A stretch of 9,865 nucleotides of DNA from Clostridioides sp. (GTDB taxonomy: Bacteria > Bacillota > Clostridia > Peptostreptococcales > Peptostreptococcaceae). A program made the translations under genes and the position numbers. Position 1 is the first letter of the stretch, and every line of letters begins with the position of its first letter. Below are positions 1 to 6,008 of the stretch, piece by piece. The stretch spans positions 1-9,865 of the forward strand of contig JAISUA010000025.1 of NCBI GenBank assembly GCA_031272305.1. Direction: 5' to 3'. The notes under the pieces were generated by a model, which saw only the letters and a program-made list of their open reading frames with translations, had not been told where the DNA came from and did not search any database.

Positions 1-260
1 TGAAAACTGTTTTTGAATCTTTCTCTTGTTTTTGTACTCTCAAGAATTTTGTATCAGTAAAACTATAAAACAACAAAGGTAACAGGCAAGGGGGTTTTTG
101 TACTCTCAAGAATTTTGTATCAGTAAAACAAAATTATCAACTCTTTCAATTCTATCATGTTTTTGTACTCTCAAGAATTTTGTATCAGTAAAACTATTTT
201 ATTTATCCTACGATAATCCTATGTGTTTTTGTACTCTCAAGAATTATTATTACAAAAATA
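1..260 (+). CRISPR. Leader-distal end of a CRISPR array, type II-A-like repeat
   Basis: Three identical 36-bp repeats lie at 28-63, 94-129 and 159-194, with a fourth, degenerate one at 225-260. The repeat begins GTTTTTGTACTCTCAAGA and ends AGTAAAAC. Spacers are 64-93 (30 nt), 130-158 (29 nt) and 195-224 (30 nt), and bases 1-27 are the visible part of another spacer, so the array continues off the left edge. The last repeat matches the first 21 nt and then diverges, which marks the leader-distal end, so leader and cas genes should lie to the left. From memory, the first 18 nt equal the S. thermophilus CRISPR1 repeat, which is used by a type II-A Cas9. The repeat pattern is directly visible. 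The subtype is inferred, because no cas gene or tracrRNA is in the window. Confidence 0.97.
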
Positions 261-286
261 GCCTGTTAAGATAACAGGCTATTTTT
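254..286. terminator. Bidirectional rho-independent terminator closing the CRISPR array and yabG
   Basis: A perfect 15-bp stem, 254-268 paired with 272-286, carries a 3-nt loop. The arm reads AAAAATAGCCTGTTA, so it contains A5 on one side and T5 on the other, and it can terminate transcription in both directions. The stem starts inside the tail of the last degenerate CRISPR repeat. It can stop the pre-crRNA transcript on the plus strand and the yabG message on the minus strand. Confidence 0.9.
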
Positions 287-380
287 AATAGATCCATTTT
301 TTTCACTTATCAGGTGAAACCTAAAAACATCATATATAGATTTATATAAGCATATACATATTTACAATAACATATCTTCC

Positions 381-410
381 TTGACAATTAGATAGATATT
401 CCAATATAAT
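381..410 (+). promoter_or_regulatory. Strong sigma-A type promoter of module copy 1
   Basis: TTGACA (381-386), 18-bp spacer, TATAAT (405-410): both boxes match consensus. It points rightward into the 3' end of the convergent yabG gene, whose stop lies 29 bp downstream. No plus-strand gene follows. The sequence is homologous to the promoter at 2466-2495. Confidence 0.6.
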
Positions 411-415
411 ATTAA

Positions 416-452
416 TTCACAGAACATAGCTTCATGAATTATGAACTTTTTT
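416..452 (+). ncRNA. Candidate very short hairpin RNA, copy 1, antisense to the yabG 3' end
   Basis: Downstream of the promoter at 381-410 a start near 416-418 would give an RNA of about 36 nt. It contains a hairpin (AG-c-TTCAT, loop GAATT, ATGAA-CT; bases 428-447) followed by a run of T. The yabG stop codon (439-441) falls inside the hairpin. The stem is shorter than in copy 2 and has one bulged base, so it would be a weaker terminator. That it is a real RNA is inferred from promoter plus hairpin and from its relationship to 2466-2537. No family was recognised. Confidence 0.3.
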
Positions 453-1344
453 CTTCATCTTTTATATTTTCTTCAATTGTATTTTCTATAGAAAATTTCG
501 GCATAGCCCATCTAAATTTTCCTCTTGTTTCACATCCTCCAATTCCTCTTACTCCTGTTACTGTCTGTTTGATAATTTCCTCTATAGGTACTACTGTATC
601 GATTCTTGAGCAAGCTATTTTTTCTACGATAAACACTGGGTCTAGTGCATGAATCATAATTCTTCCTGGAGAACTCGCGAAATTTGCTCCTGAAAGTATG
701 ATTTTTTCGTAATCAGATTGGCAAGCACCTGCAAAAATCACTAGATCATCAAGATTTGGTTCCCATCTTCTTGCTTCTTTGACTGTTTTTATAAAATTTA
801 ATGAATTTCTATAATTTTTTAAATCATCAATATTACCTTCTTTGATAGTCATAGAATCATGGCCTGTTATTACCAAAATATCAGGATTATATTTTTTTAA
901 TAATTTATATACTTCTTTATGTTGATCGGATTCTTTTATAGCGACACCAGCAGCAGGGATTCCGAGTTCTGAGTATACATCTAAACAAATATTTAAATAG
1001 TCTTTATCGCCATCTAGTTGAAGTACTTTTCCAGGCATACCATAACTTTTGATTGTTGTTTTTCCTTTTGTCAAACTTCTGCACATATTTTTTTGTTTGT
1101 TTAATGTTTCTGCTCTTGTGTTTGAAAGTTTGTTTTCAACTTTTTCTCCAATCATAACAGATCTTATATTTGAAGGAACAATCGCTGATTTTAAATCATC
1201 TATATAAGCATCTGCAATAATTCTAAAAGCAACACCTTTCAAAATTGCCATCACTTTGCCATTTTTATCTGCTGTAAAAGATTCTATTTTAAATATAATA
1301 TCATTATTGTATGAATTTCGTGATACAATATCTCCTATTTTCAT
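439..1344 (-). CDS. yabG: YabG-type sporulation-specific cysteine protease (peptidase U57)
   Basis: The 301-aa protein begins MKIGDIVSRNSYNNDIIFKI, the usual YabG opening. YabG processes spore coat proteins late in sporulation inside the mother cell and, in C. difficile, pre-germination proteins. Catalytic candidates are His162 in TGHDS and Cys208 in FAGACQSDYE. Their 46-residue spacing equals that of the His172/Cys218 pair I recall for B. subtilis YabG. Conserved stretches VRGIGGCETRG and SSPGRIMIH are also present, and the length is close to the family norm. An ATG 24 bp further upstream (1368) is in frame, but GGAGG (minus strand, about 1352-1356) lies between the two ATGs, so 1342-1344 is the start. 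The gene is convergent with the CRISPR array and shares its terminator. A CATANNNTA-like box upstream would suit sigma-K control. The function is well supported; whether the host still sporulates cannot be told from this window. Confidence 0.93.
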   Translation of the reverse strand: MKIGDIVSRNSYNNDIIFKIESFTADKNGKVMAILKGVAFRIIADAYIDDLKSAIVPSNIRSVMIGEKVENKLSNTRAETLNKQKNMCRSLTKGKTTIKSYGMPGKVLQLDGDKDYLNICLDVYSELGIPAAGVAIKESDQHKEVYKLLKKYNPDILVITGHDSMTIKEGNIDDLKNYRNSLNFIKTVKEARRWEPNLDDLVIFAGACQSDYEKIILSGANFASSPGRIMIHALDPVFIVEKIACSRIDTVVPIEEIIKQTVTGVRGIGGCETRGKFRWAMPKFSIENTIEENIKDEEKSS

Positions 1345-1403
1345 AACTAGCCTCCATATTATTTTCATTAATAATTCAATAAAATAAAAATATTTTCTTA
1401 GTA

Positions 1404-1431
1404 TATATTATGAAAAAGAAAAAAATAGTTG
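1404..1431 (-). promoter_or_regulatory. Possible sigma-K-like promoter of yabG
   Basis: On the minus strand CATAATATA (1404-1412) fits the sigma-K -10 pattern CATANNNTA. An AC (1428-1429) lies 15 bp upstream as a -35 candidate, slightly closer than the usual spacing. The leader to the yabG ATG would be about 50 nt. yabG is a sigma-K gene in Bacillus, so the match is sensible, but such AT-rich DNA makes chance matches likely. Confidence 0.25.
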
Positions 1432-1448
1432 ACAATAAATTCTATTTT

Positions 1449-1536
1449 TTCTAAGAATGAATTTTGTTTAATCTAAGAACTAATTTTCTCTAATCTAGGA
1501 GTTAATTTTGTTTAATCTAAGAACTAATTTTCTCTA
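1449..1536. repeat. Four tandem 22-bp repeats, two alternating variants
   Basis: Units are 1449-1470, 1471-1492, 1493-1514 and 1515-1536. Units 2 and 4 are identical (ATCTAAGAACTAATTTTCTC followed by TA); units 1 and 3 end in TTTTGTTTA instead of TTTTCTCTA. The higher-order period is therefore 44 bp. A TTGACA at 1429-1434 (plus strand) sits just before the array, with only a weak -10 (TAAGAA, 1452-1457). Confidence 0.85.
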
Positions 1537-1570
1537 ATTATAAAAAAAACAAAATTAATTTTTTATAAGA

Positions 1571-1729
1571 GTTTTTATACTATCAGAATTTTGTATAATT
1601 AAAATAGATGTTTGTTCAGATATGTACAGATATATTTTTCTACAAGAATTTTGTATAACTAAAACTATATGAATTATAAGAAACTAAGTAAATAAATTTC
1701 TAATTTATAGAATTTTGTATCATGAAAAC
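1571..1729 (+). CRISPR. Decayed CRISPR array: three degenerate repeats, two relic spacers
   Basis: Three sequences resemble the 36-bp repeat of the array at 1-260, in the same orientation. Bases 1571-1605 match 30/36 with one gap. Bases 1634-1665 are 32 nt long: the last 19 nt, from AAGAATTTTG, match 17/19, and TCTC is missing from the middle. Bases 1694-1729 match 26/36 without a gap. The best-kept core is AGAATTTTGTAT. The two intervals (1606-1633 and 1666-1693) are both 28 nt, close to the 29-30 nt spacers of the intact array. No cas gene is nearby. A set of anti-repeats on the minus strand (tracrRNA-like) is the alternative, but regular spacing favours a dead array. Confidence 0.75.
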
Positions 1730-1738
1730 AATATACAT

Positions 1739-1843
1739 ATAAATAAAATAAAAGTAAAATATTGATAAGAGATATAAATAAAATAGAAGTAAAATATTAA
1801 TAAGAGACATAAATAGAATAGAAGTAAAATATTGATAAGATTT
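1739..1843. repeat. Three tandem 35-bp repeats upstream of the DUF3784 gene
   Basis: Units are 1739-1773, 1774-1808 and 1809-1843. They share ATAAATA, AGTAAAATATT and ATAAGA, with a few substitutions each. The array begins 9 bp after the last decayed CRISPR repeat and ends 60 bp before the downstream gene. Together with 1449-1729 it fills most of the 559-bp space between yabG and that gene. Confidence 0.85.
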
Positions 1844-1903
1844 CTATGTTATTTTATAGAAATAAAATACAAAAATTACTTTTTGAGGGGGGTGAATAAA
1901 TAT

Positions 1904-2323
1904 ATGAAGTTTAATTATATCGTAAGTTTTATATTTTTTGTAATAGCGTATTTAATAGGTGTTAAAAAGATGTATTTTCTTATTTCTGGTTATAATACAT
2001 CTTCAAAGGCTGAGAAAGAAAAAGTGAATATTGATAGATTGGCAAAAACAATGTCTATTTATTCTCTAATAATTGCTATTTTAGAATTGTTGTTGGCTTT
2101 TTTGTACCAAATGGGATTTAAGTGGAGTCTTGAAGTATCTATTTATTCTATGATTATAATAATATTGATTATGATAATACATGCACAGAAATTTGATAAG
2201 AAGAATTTTAATGAAGATGGAACAAAAAATATAAATTATAAGATAACAGTAGGTCTTACATCTTGTATTTTGATAGTGGCTATGATAATAGTGATAGTTG
2301 CTTTTAATATAAAGAAAATATAA
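1904..2323 (+). CDS. DUF3784-like four-helix membrane protein, function unknown
   Basis: The 139-aa protein has four predicted membrane segments at about 4-21, 52-70, 78-95 and 115-135. Between the first two is the motif LISGYNTSSKAEKEK (26-40), which matches the (L)I(A/S)GYNTMSKEEKEK signature of DUF3784 proteins of Firmicutes. No biochemical role is known for the family, so none is assigned. An in-frame TTG at 1832 would add 24 residues, but a purine-rich site (GAGGGGGG, 1885-1892) sits just before the ATG at 1904, so I prefer that start. The last codons (AAT ATA AAG AAA ATA TAA) are part of a tandem 31-bp repeat that continues downstream. The gene stands alone between repeat arrays in the place where comEA/comEB would precede comEC in Bacillus. 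Confidence 0.75.
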   Translation: MKFNYIVSFIFFVIAYLIGVKKMYFLISGYNTSSKAEKEKVNIDRLAKTMSIYSLIIAILELLLAFLYQMGFKWSLEVSIYSMIIIILIMIIHAQKFDKKNFNEDGTKNINYKITVGLTSCILIVAMIIVIVAFNIKKI

Positions 2324-2395
2324 TTAAAATAAGTAAAATATAAAGAAAATATAATTAAAATAAGTAAAATATAAGTAAAATATAATTAAGATAAT
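2308..2395. repeat. Tandem 31-bp repeats starting inside the DUF3784 gene 3' end
   Basis: Two identical units, 2308-2338 and 2339-2369 (TATAAAGAAAATATAATTAA...), are followed by a partial copy to about 2395. The first unit contains the last sense codons and the TAA stop of the gene, so the coding 3' end itself was duplicated downstream. Confidence 0.85.
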
Positions 2396-2465
2396 ACAAA
2401 TATATCTAAGAGGATTGTAAAAAATAATCTATAGAATATGTTGTTTTTCTTAAAAATAATGTTTT

Positions 2466-2495
2466 TTGCCAATTACGTGTATATTCAAATATAAT
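2466..2495 (+). promoter_or_regulatory. Sigma-A type promoter of module copy 2
   Basis: TTGCCA (2466-2471), 18-bp spacer, TATAAT (2490-2495). The only thing downstream before a terminator is about 38 bp. It aligns without gaps to the promoter at 381-410. Confidence 0.6.
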
Positions 2496-2500
2496 ATTAA

Positions 2501-2538
2501 GTGCTAAAACGGAGCTTCATTAATTTTGAAGCTCTTTT
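2501..2538 (+). ncRNA. Candidate very short hairpin RNA, copy 2
   Basis: A start near 2501-2503 would give a transcript of about 38 nt made of a 10-nt leader (GTGCTAAAAC) and the terminator hairpin at 2512-2539. It is homologous to 416-452: the modules 381-452 and 2466-2537 agree at 54 of 72 aligned positions with no gaps. No known RNA family was recognised. The hairpin may simply be the terminator of the DUF3784 gene, but that would not explain the promoter directly in front of it. Confidence 0.35.
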
Positions 2539-2539
2539 T
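2512..2539 (+). terminator. Rho-independent terminator
   Basis: Stem GAGCTTCA (2512-2519) / TGAAGCTC (2527-2534), 7-nt loop, then T5 (2535-2539). It ends the short transcript from 2466-2495 and any read-through from the DUF3784 gene. Confidence 0.8.
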
Positions 2540-2540
2540 A

Positions 2541-2661
2541 AATTTCCAAATCAAAAGCTATATTTTTTTGTTTATTGATTAATTTTGTAAAACTTTGTCT
2601 ATAATTGTAGTAGAACTTTTTTTAACTAGCAATAGATTTTTTTAATTAATATAAATAATTT
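2541..2661. other. AT-rich intergenic stretch, nothing firm
   Basis: No gene or stable hairpin is visible. A TATAAT at 2600-2605 with TTGATT at 2575-2580 (19-bp spacer) could be a poor promoter toward comEC, but it is not convincing. Confidence 0.4.
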
Positions 2662-2767
2662 AAAAATAATATGAATTTATAAAAACAACATGAATTTAAA
2701 AACAACATGAATTTAAAAACAACATGAATTTATAAAAACAACATGAATTTAAAAATAATATGAATTT
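2662..2767. repeat. Six tandem 17-19 bp repeats upstream of comEC
   Basis: Units are 2662-2680, 2681-2697, 2698-2714, 2715-2733, 2734-2750 and 2751-2767. The consensus is AAAAACAACATGAATTT, with an extra AT at the end of units 1 and 4. Units 1 and 6 carry TAATATG instead of CAACATG. The array ends 39 bp before the comEC start and would lie in its 5' leader if transcription begins further upstream. Confidence 0.9.
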
Positions 2768-2806
2768 AAAATAAAAAAATAGTACTAAACAAGGGGAATA
2801 CATAAA

Positions 2807-4063
2807 ATGAGAAGACCATATATATACATTTTTTTGATTGTGCTTATATTTAGTTACATTTTTACTAGTGTTGATTTCAAGGATAAAAAGTTTGAGTCAG
2901 AGATTATAACTATAAAAGGAGTGGTAACTGAGAAAACAATCAAAGACAAGAGGACGGAGTACAAAATTGCAAACTACTTAGTAAGCGATTATTCTATGAA
3001 ATCTAATCTAAAAATCGGAAAAATTGTTGAAATAGAAGGCAAATACAAAAGTTTGTATATTCTTTCAAGAGGGAATTTTGATTACGCTAGAAATATCAAA
3101 AGTAGAGGATACAAAGCTCTTATAAATTTGAAATCATACAAAGTAGTAGGCGAAAATAAATTTTACATATCAATAGGAAATTTAAAATCGTACATAAAGG
3201 AAACAATCAGATTTTTGTACAAGAAAGATTCCAACTTTATAAATTCGCTTTTAATTTCGGATAAGAGCGATTTGACTGACGAGGAAAGGGAAATGCTTAG
3301 TAGGACGGGAACAAGCCATATAATTGCCATTTCAGGGCTTCATATAGGTATAATATGTTCTTTTATTATATTTATTATTAAGGATATAAACAAAATATCG
3401 AAATTGACTCTTGTTGTAATGATTCTTGCGAGTTATGCCATAATAATAGGAGCTAGTCCTTCTATTGTAAGAGCGATTGGATTTGTATTGCTATCGTATT
3501 TTGGAATTTTCATTGATAAGAAGAAGGATTATATTTCAATTTTAGCATTTTTGGCGACCTTGATTATTATTCTAAATTCGTATATTATATATAATGTAAG
3601 TTTTCAATTGTCGTTTTTGGCGACGTTGTCTATTATATATTTTGAAAGATATTTAATCAAAATAGTGAAATTTAAATTTATTTCACTTACATTATCAGCA
3701 AATATTTTGACTTTACCTATAATTTATTATACATTTGGTGGAATATCACTTATCACTGTCGTTGCAAATATTGTAATAGTTCCATTTATAAGCGTTATTT
3801 TAGTACTTGCATTTTTTAGTTTGATAATATTTTTAATAAGTATAAATGTCGCTAAAATATTGGCTTATATAAATATTGCTCTTATAAATAATATTTTTTA
3901 TGTGTTAGATAAGTTGTCAGAATGGAAATATTCGTATTTTGAGTTTGAGAATCCTAAGATGTCAGTAGTTGTTATTTATTATGTGATTGTATTTTCGCTT
4001 ATGATATACTTAGAAATAAAAGAAATGGAAGAGCAGAGTTGTGAATTGAAGGGATATCTTTAG
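2807..4063 (+). CDS. comEC: ComEC/Rec2-family DNA uptake channel, short form without the beta-lactamase domain
   Basis: ComEC is the inner-membrane channel that passes single-stranded DNA into the cytoplasm in natural transformation. This 418-aa protein has an N-terminal membrane segment (about 4-20), an OB-like DUF4131 region (about 30-115, with RGNFDYARNIKSRGYKA), and a competence domain with about eight or nine membrane helices from about 172 on. Hallmarks are GTSHIIAISGLHIGI (168-182), PSIVRAIG (218-225), YNVSFQLSFLATLSI (262-276) and LTLPIIYYTFGGIS (301-314). Bacillus-type ComEC has about 750-800 residues and ends in a metallo-beta-lactamase domain; here nothing follows the last helix (386-402), and the next 187 bp show no remnant of it. 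The last dozen residues come from a tandem repeat. The ATG has an AAGGGG site 10 bp upstream. Position before holA agrees with the conserved order. It could be a natural short form or a truncated gene. Confidence 0.88.
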   Translation: MRRPYIYIFLIVLIFSYIFTSVDFKDKKFESEIITIKGVVTEKTIKDKRTEYKIANYLVSDYSMKSNLKIGKIVEIEGKYKSLYILSRGNFDYARNIKSRGYKALINLKSYKVVGENKFYISIGNLKSYIKETIRFLYKKDSNFINSLLISDKSDLTDEEREMLSRTGTSHIIAISGLHIGIICSFIIFIIKDINKISKLTLVVMILASYAIIIGASPSIVRAIGFVLLSYFGIFIDKKKDYISILAFLATLIIILNSYIIYNVSFQLSFLATLSIIYFERYLIKIVKFKFISLTLSANILTLPIIYYTFGGISLITVVANIVIVPFISVILVLAFFSLIIFLISINVAKILAYINIALINNIFYVLDKLSEWKYSYFEFENPKMSVVVIYYVIVFSLMIYLEIKEMEEQSCELKGYL

Positions 4064-4125
4064 ATTAAAGAGCAGAGTTGTGAATTGAATAGATATAAGA
4101 TAGATTAAAGATTAGCGTTGTGAGT
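4032..4125. repeat. Tandem 39-bp repeat spanning the comEC stop codon
   Basis: AGCAGAGTTGTGAATTGAA occurs at 4032 and again at 4071, followed in each by similar GATAT...TAGATTAAAG text. A weaker third copy around 4112-4125 keeps TTGTGA. The first copy encodes the last residues of ComEC (QSCELKGYL) and its stop. Confidence 0.8.
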
Positions 4126-4250
4126 TTAGAGTATATTGTAGATATTAAATAAGATAATTTTGAGCTTAGATGATTATAGATTCTATAAAGATAGGAAGCT
4201 GATTATAAGTTTAAGTAAAAAATTGCGTTGAGAAATGAGGTATAAAAGCT

Positions 4251-5282
4251 GTGAATTACAAAGATATTATAGAAAATATAAGGCAATTAAAAATAGATAA
4301 TTTGTATTTTTTCTACGGAAAAGAGGATTATCTTTTGGATAATACTCTAAATATGTTCAAAGATATTCTAAATGAAGATATGTTAGAATTTAACTTAGAT
4401 ATTTTGGATGGGAAAGATATAACTTTTGATCAAATAAAAAATTCTGTAGAAACTGTTCCATTTATGGACGAGAGAAAATTGGTCATTATAAAAGAATTTG
4501 AATGTCTTACAGGCAAGAAGAAAAATTTTTCAGAAGAAACACAAAAGGAGCTTATTGATTATATCAAAAATCTTCCGTCATACACTACAGTGATTTTTGT
4601 GCTGCATTCGGAAGTTGATAAGAAGAATAAATTGTACAAAGAATTTTCTAAGTCAGCAACTATTTGCAACTTCAACAAACTTTCAGATACTGAGCTGTTT
4701 AAGTGGGTAATAAAGCGTTTTGAGAAAAACGGTGTTTCGATAGATAACTCAAAAGTTTCTTATTTTATCCATAAATCAGGATATACAGATTATATGAGCG
4801 AGAAAAATTTGTCTGAACTAAAGAGTGATATTGATAAAATAAGCGATTATACTGATATTGGTAACAAAGTCAGCATAGAGGCAATCGACAATCTTACTGA
4901 GAATAAAATAGAAAATAATATTTTTAATCTCATCGACAGTATAAGTATGAAAAATTCTTCTAAGGCTATGAAGATTTTAAATGATATTTTAGGAGAAGGT
5001 CAGTCTGTATTTGCTATTTTTTCAATGCTTGCGAAACAATTTAAAAATATTATTCAAGTGAAAAAACTGAAATCTAAAAAAACACCTCAAAGTGAAATTG
5101 CTTCAATATTAAAGATTCATATATATACACTTAAAAAAATGATGAAGCAAGTGGATAAATTAAGTGAAAAAGAAGTGATAGAAATGATGAATTTCTTGCT
5201 CGAAAGCGAATACAAAATCAAAAACGGACTTTTGAGAGAGTCACTTAGTCTTGAAATGTTCATATCAAAATTTTGTTCATAG
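4251..5282 (+). CDS. holA: DNA polymerase III delta subunit (clamp loader)
   Basis: HolA is the wrench subunit of the clamp loader: it opens the DnaN sliding-clamp ring so the clamp can be loaded at primed sites. The 343 residues match the usual length. The N-terminus has LYFFYGKEDYLLDNTL (18-33), the FYGxE...L pattern typical of delta, followed by VETVPFMDERKLVIIKE (66-82). A helical middle region has ...IFNLIDSISMKNSSKAMKILND, typical of the delta collar side. The C-terminus (IKNGLLRESLSLEMFISKFC) is also family-like. Translation starts at GTG (4251) with a weak GAGG about 10 bp upstream; no better ATG is available. Its place between comEC and the reverse-strand rpsT is the conserved arrangement. 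No clear T-run terminator follows; a hairpin lies at 5286-5328. Confidence 0.93.
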   Translation: MNYKDIIENIRQLKIDNLYFFYGKEDYLLDNTLNMFKDILNEDMLEFNLDILDGKDITFDQIKNSVETVPFMDERKLVIIKEFECLTGKKKNFSEETQKELIDYIKNLPSYTTVIFVLHSEVDKKNKLYKEFSKSATICNFNKLSDTELFKWVIKRFEKNGVSIDNSKVSYFIHKSGYTDYMSEKNLSELKSDIDKISDYTDIGNKVSIEAIDNLTENKIENNIFNLIDSISMKNSSKAMKILNDILGEGQSVFAIFSMLAKQFKNIIQVKKLKSKKTPQSEIASILKIHIYTLKKMMKQVDKLSEKEVIEMMNFLLESEYKIKNGLLRESLSLEMFISKFCS

Positions 5283-5285
5283 AAT

Positions 5286-5328
5286 AAGACTTGCAAGAAG
5301 TTATATTAAAAGCAATGTTGCAAGTCTT
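5286..5328. other. Hairpin just after holA without a T-run
   Basis: AAGACTTGCAA (5286-5296) pairs perfectly with TTGCAAGTCTT (5318-5328), an 11-bp stem with a 21-nt loop. It starts 3 bp after the holA stop. GAAAAAC rather than T follows, so it may protect the 3' end or act as a weak terminator. Confidence 0.5.
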
Positions 5329-5364
5329 GAAAAACTGAGATAGAAAATCTTTGATTTTCGTAAT

Positions 5365-5431
5365 CGAAGTTTCATACTTGGTTCGAAGTGCGAAAACATC
5401 CGTTTTCTATCATATGCACTTCTCATAATAA
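5365..5431 (+). repeat. Left arm of a 67-bp inverted repeat flanking rpsT
   Basis: This matches the reverse complement of 6009-6075 at 62 of 67 positions; weaker similarity continues inward to about 5453. The arm can fold: GAAGTGC (5385-5391) with GCACTTC (5416-5422) and GAAAAC (5392-5397) with GTTTTC (5402-5407), with an 8-nt bulge. A second small hairpin, GAAAATC/GATTTTC (5343-5359), lies just outside. Nothing in it codes. Confidence 0.9.
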
Positions 5432-5461
5432 GACTTATAAGAAGTTATATTTCTTAATATC

Positions 5462-5495
5462 AAAAAAGCTGTTGCACTTGTTAGTGCGACAGCTT
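5462..5495 (-). terminator. Rho-independent terminator of rpsT
   Basis: On the minus strand AAGCTGTCGCAC pairs with GTGCAACAGCTT (12 bp, one wobble), with a 6-nt loop and a following T-run. It lies about 39 bp after the rpsT stop. On the plus strand the trailing bases are TATATCTTT, so it is weaker for holA. Confidence 0.85.
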
Positions 5496-5533
5496 ATATC
5501 TTTATACAAGACTTCTCATAAGAACTAAACAGA

Positions 5534-5800
5534 CTAAGCGTTCATGCTGTTTAATTTGCTAGCTAATTTTGCAACTTTTCTAGCAGCAGCGTTCTTATGT
5601 ATAGTACCTTTAGAAGCCACTTGTTGGATTTTCTTTTGAGCTGATTTGAAATTGATAGTAGCATCTTCAATGTTACCATTAGCTACAGCATTTTCAAATT
5701 TTCTTATAGCAGTTTTTATTTGAGATTTTCTAGCTTTATTTAAAGCAGTTTTCTTATCTATAACTTTTATTCTCTTTTTTGCAGATTTTATATTTGCCAA
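5534..5800 (-). CDS. rpsT: 30S ribosomal protein S20
   Basis: S20 binds 16S rRNA early in assembly of the small subunit. The product is 88 aa, MANIKSAKKRIKVIDKKTALNKARKSQIKTAIRKF..., lysine-rich and helical, with the normal S20 length. The GTG 9 bp upstream (5809) overlaps the AGGAGG site, so it cannot be the start. The TTG at 5798-5800, 8 nt after AGGAGG (5809-5814), yields the canonical M-A-N-I-K-S-A-K-K-R-I start. A TTG start is common for rpsT and may keep its expression tuned. The gene is convergent with holA and divergent from gpr, as in Bacillus, has its own terminator at 5462-5495, and is bracketed by an inverted repeat. Confidence 0.97.
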   Translation of the reverse strand: MANIKSAKKRIKVIDKKTALNKARKSQIKTAIRKFENAVANGNIEDATINFKSAQKKIQQVASKGTIHKNAAARKVAKLASKLNSMNA

Positions 5801-5846
5801 AACGTTCACCTCCTATTTCTTTAGTTACACATTGTCAACATATTTG

Positions 5847-5875
5847 ATTTTATCAGAAATATAATAAAAAATCAA
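5847..5875 (-). promoter_or_regulatory. Probable rpsT promoter
   Basis: Minus strand TTGATT (5870-5875), 17-bp spacer, TAAAAT (5847-5852). It would give a leader of about 40 nt ending in the AGGAGG site. A TTGACA at about 5832-5837 is too close to the start to serve. Confidence 0.45.
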
Positions 5876-6008
5876 TAGCTATTTTATAACTTTAAGTAAA
5901 AAATTAATAAACTTCTCGAAAGAAGATGTATTATAATAGTTTTTCCATTAATAGTTTGAAAAATTCCGTTTTTCTTTGTAATAAAAAAATTTAACTTCCT
6001 ATAATGAA

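Larger units (their letters stand above)
5283..5451. repeat. Direct repeat after holA, 144 bp apart
   Basis: AATAAGACTTGCAAGAAGTT at 5283 and AATAAGACTTATAAGAAGTT at 5427 agree over 23 of 25 bp (to ...ATATT). The second copy is the inner end of the left arm of the inverted repeat around rpsT, so the first is probably a partial copy of the same repeat family. Confidence 0.7.

Noticed and set aside
434..652. Plus-strand open frame of 72 codons opposite the yabG 3' end
   Set aside because: It is the antisense shadow of a well-conserved gene, has no ribosome binding site and no recognisable product, although the promoter at 381-410 points at it.
1449..1536. Iterons of a plasmid-type replication origin
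   Set aside because: Four 22-bp direct repeats fit the look, but there is no rep gene nearby and the surroundings are chromosomal.
1832..1903. Upstream TTG start for the DUF3784 protein
   Set aside because: It lies in the last 35-bp tandem repeat without a ribosome binding site, and the extension has no family resemblance.
1..2540. tracrRNA for the CRISPR system
   Set aside because: No plus-strand sequence complementary to the repeat was found. The minus-strand anti-repeat-like bases at 1571-1729 are not followed by the expected stem-loops and terminator, so I prefer a dead array.
2581..2596. AATTTTGTAAAAC, similar to the repeat core; also TATTTTGTATAA near 7279
   Set aside because: Single short matches in very AT-rich DNA with no further repeat sequence or spacing, so probably chance.
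5801..5809. GTG start for rpsT, adding MNV
   Set aside because: The GTG overlaps the AGGAGG ribosome binding site; the TTG downstream gives the standard S20 start.
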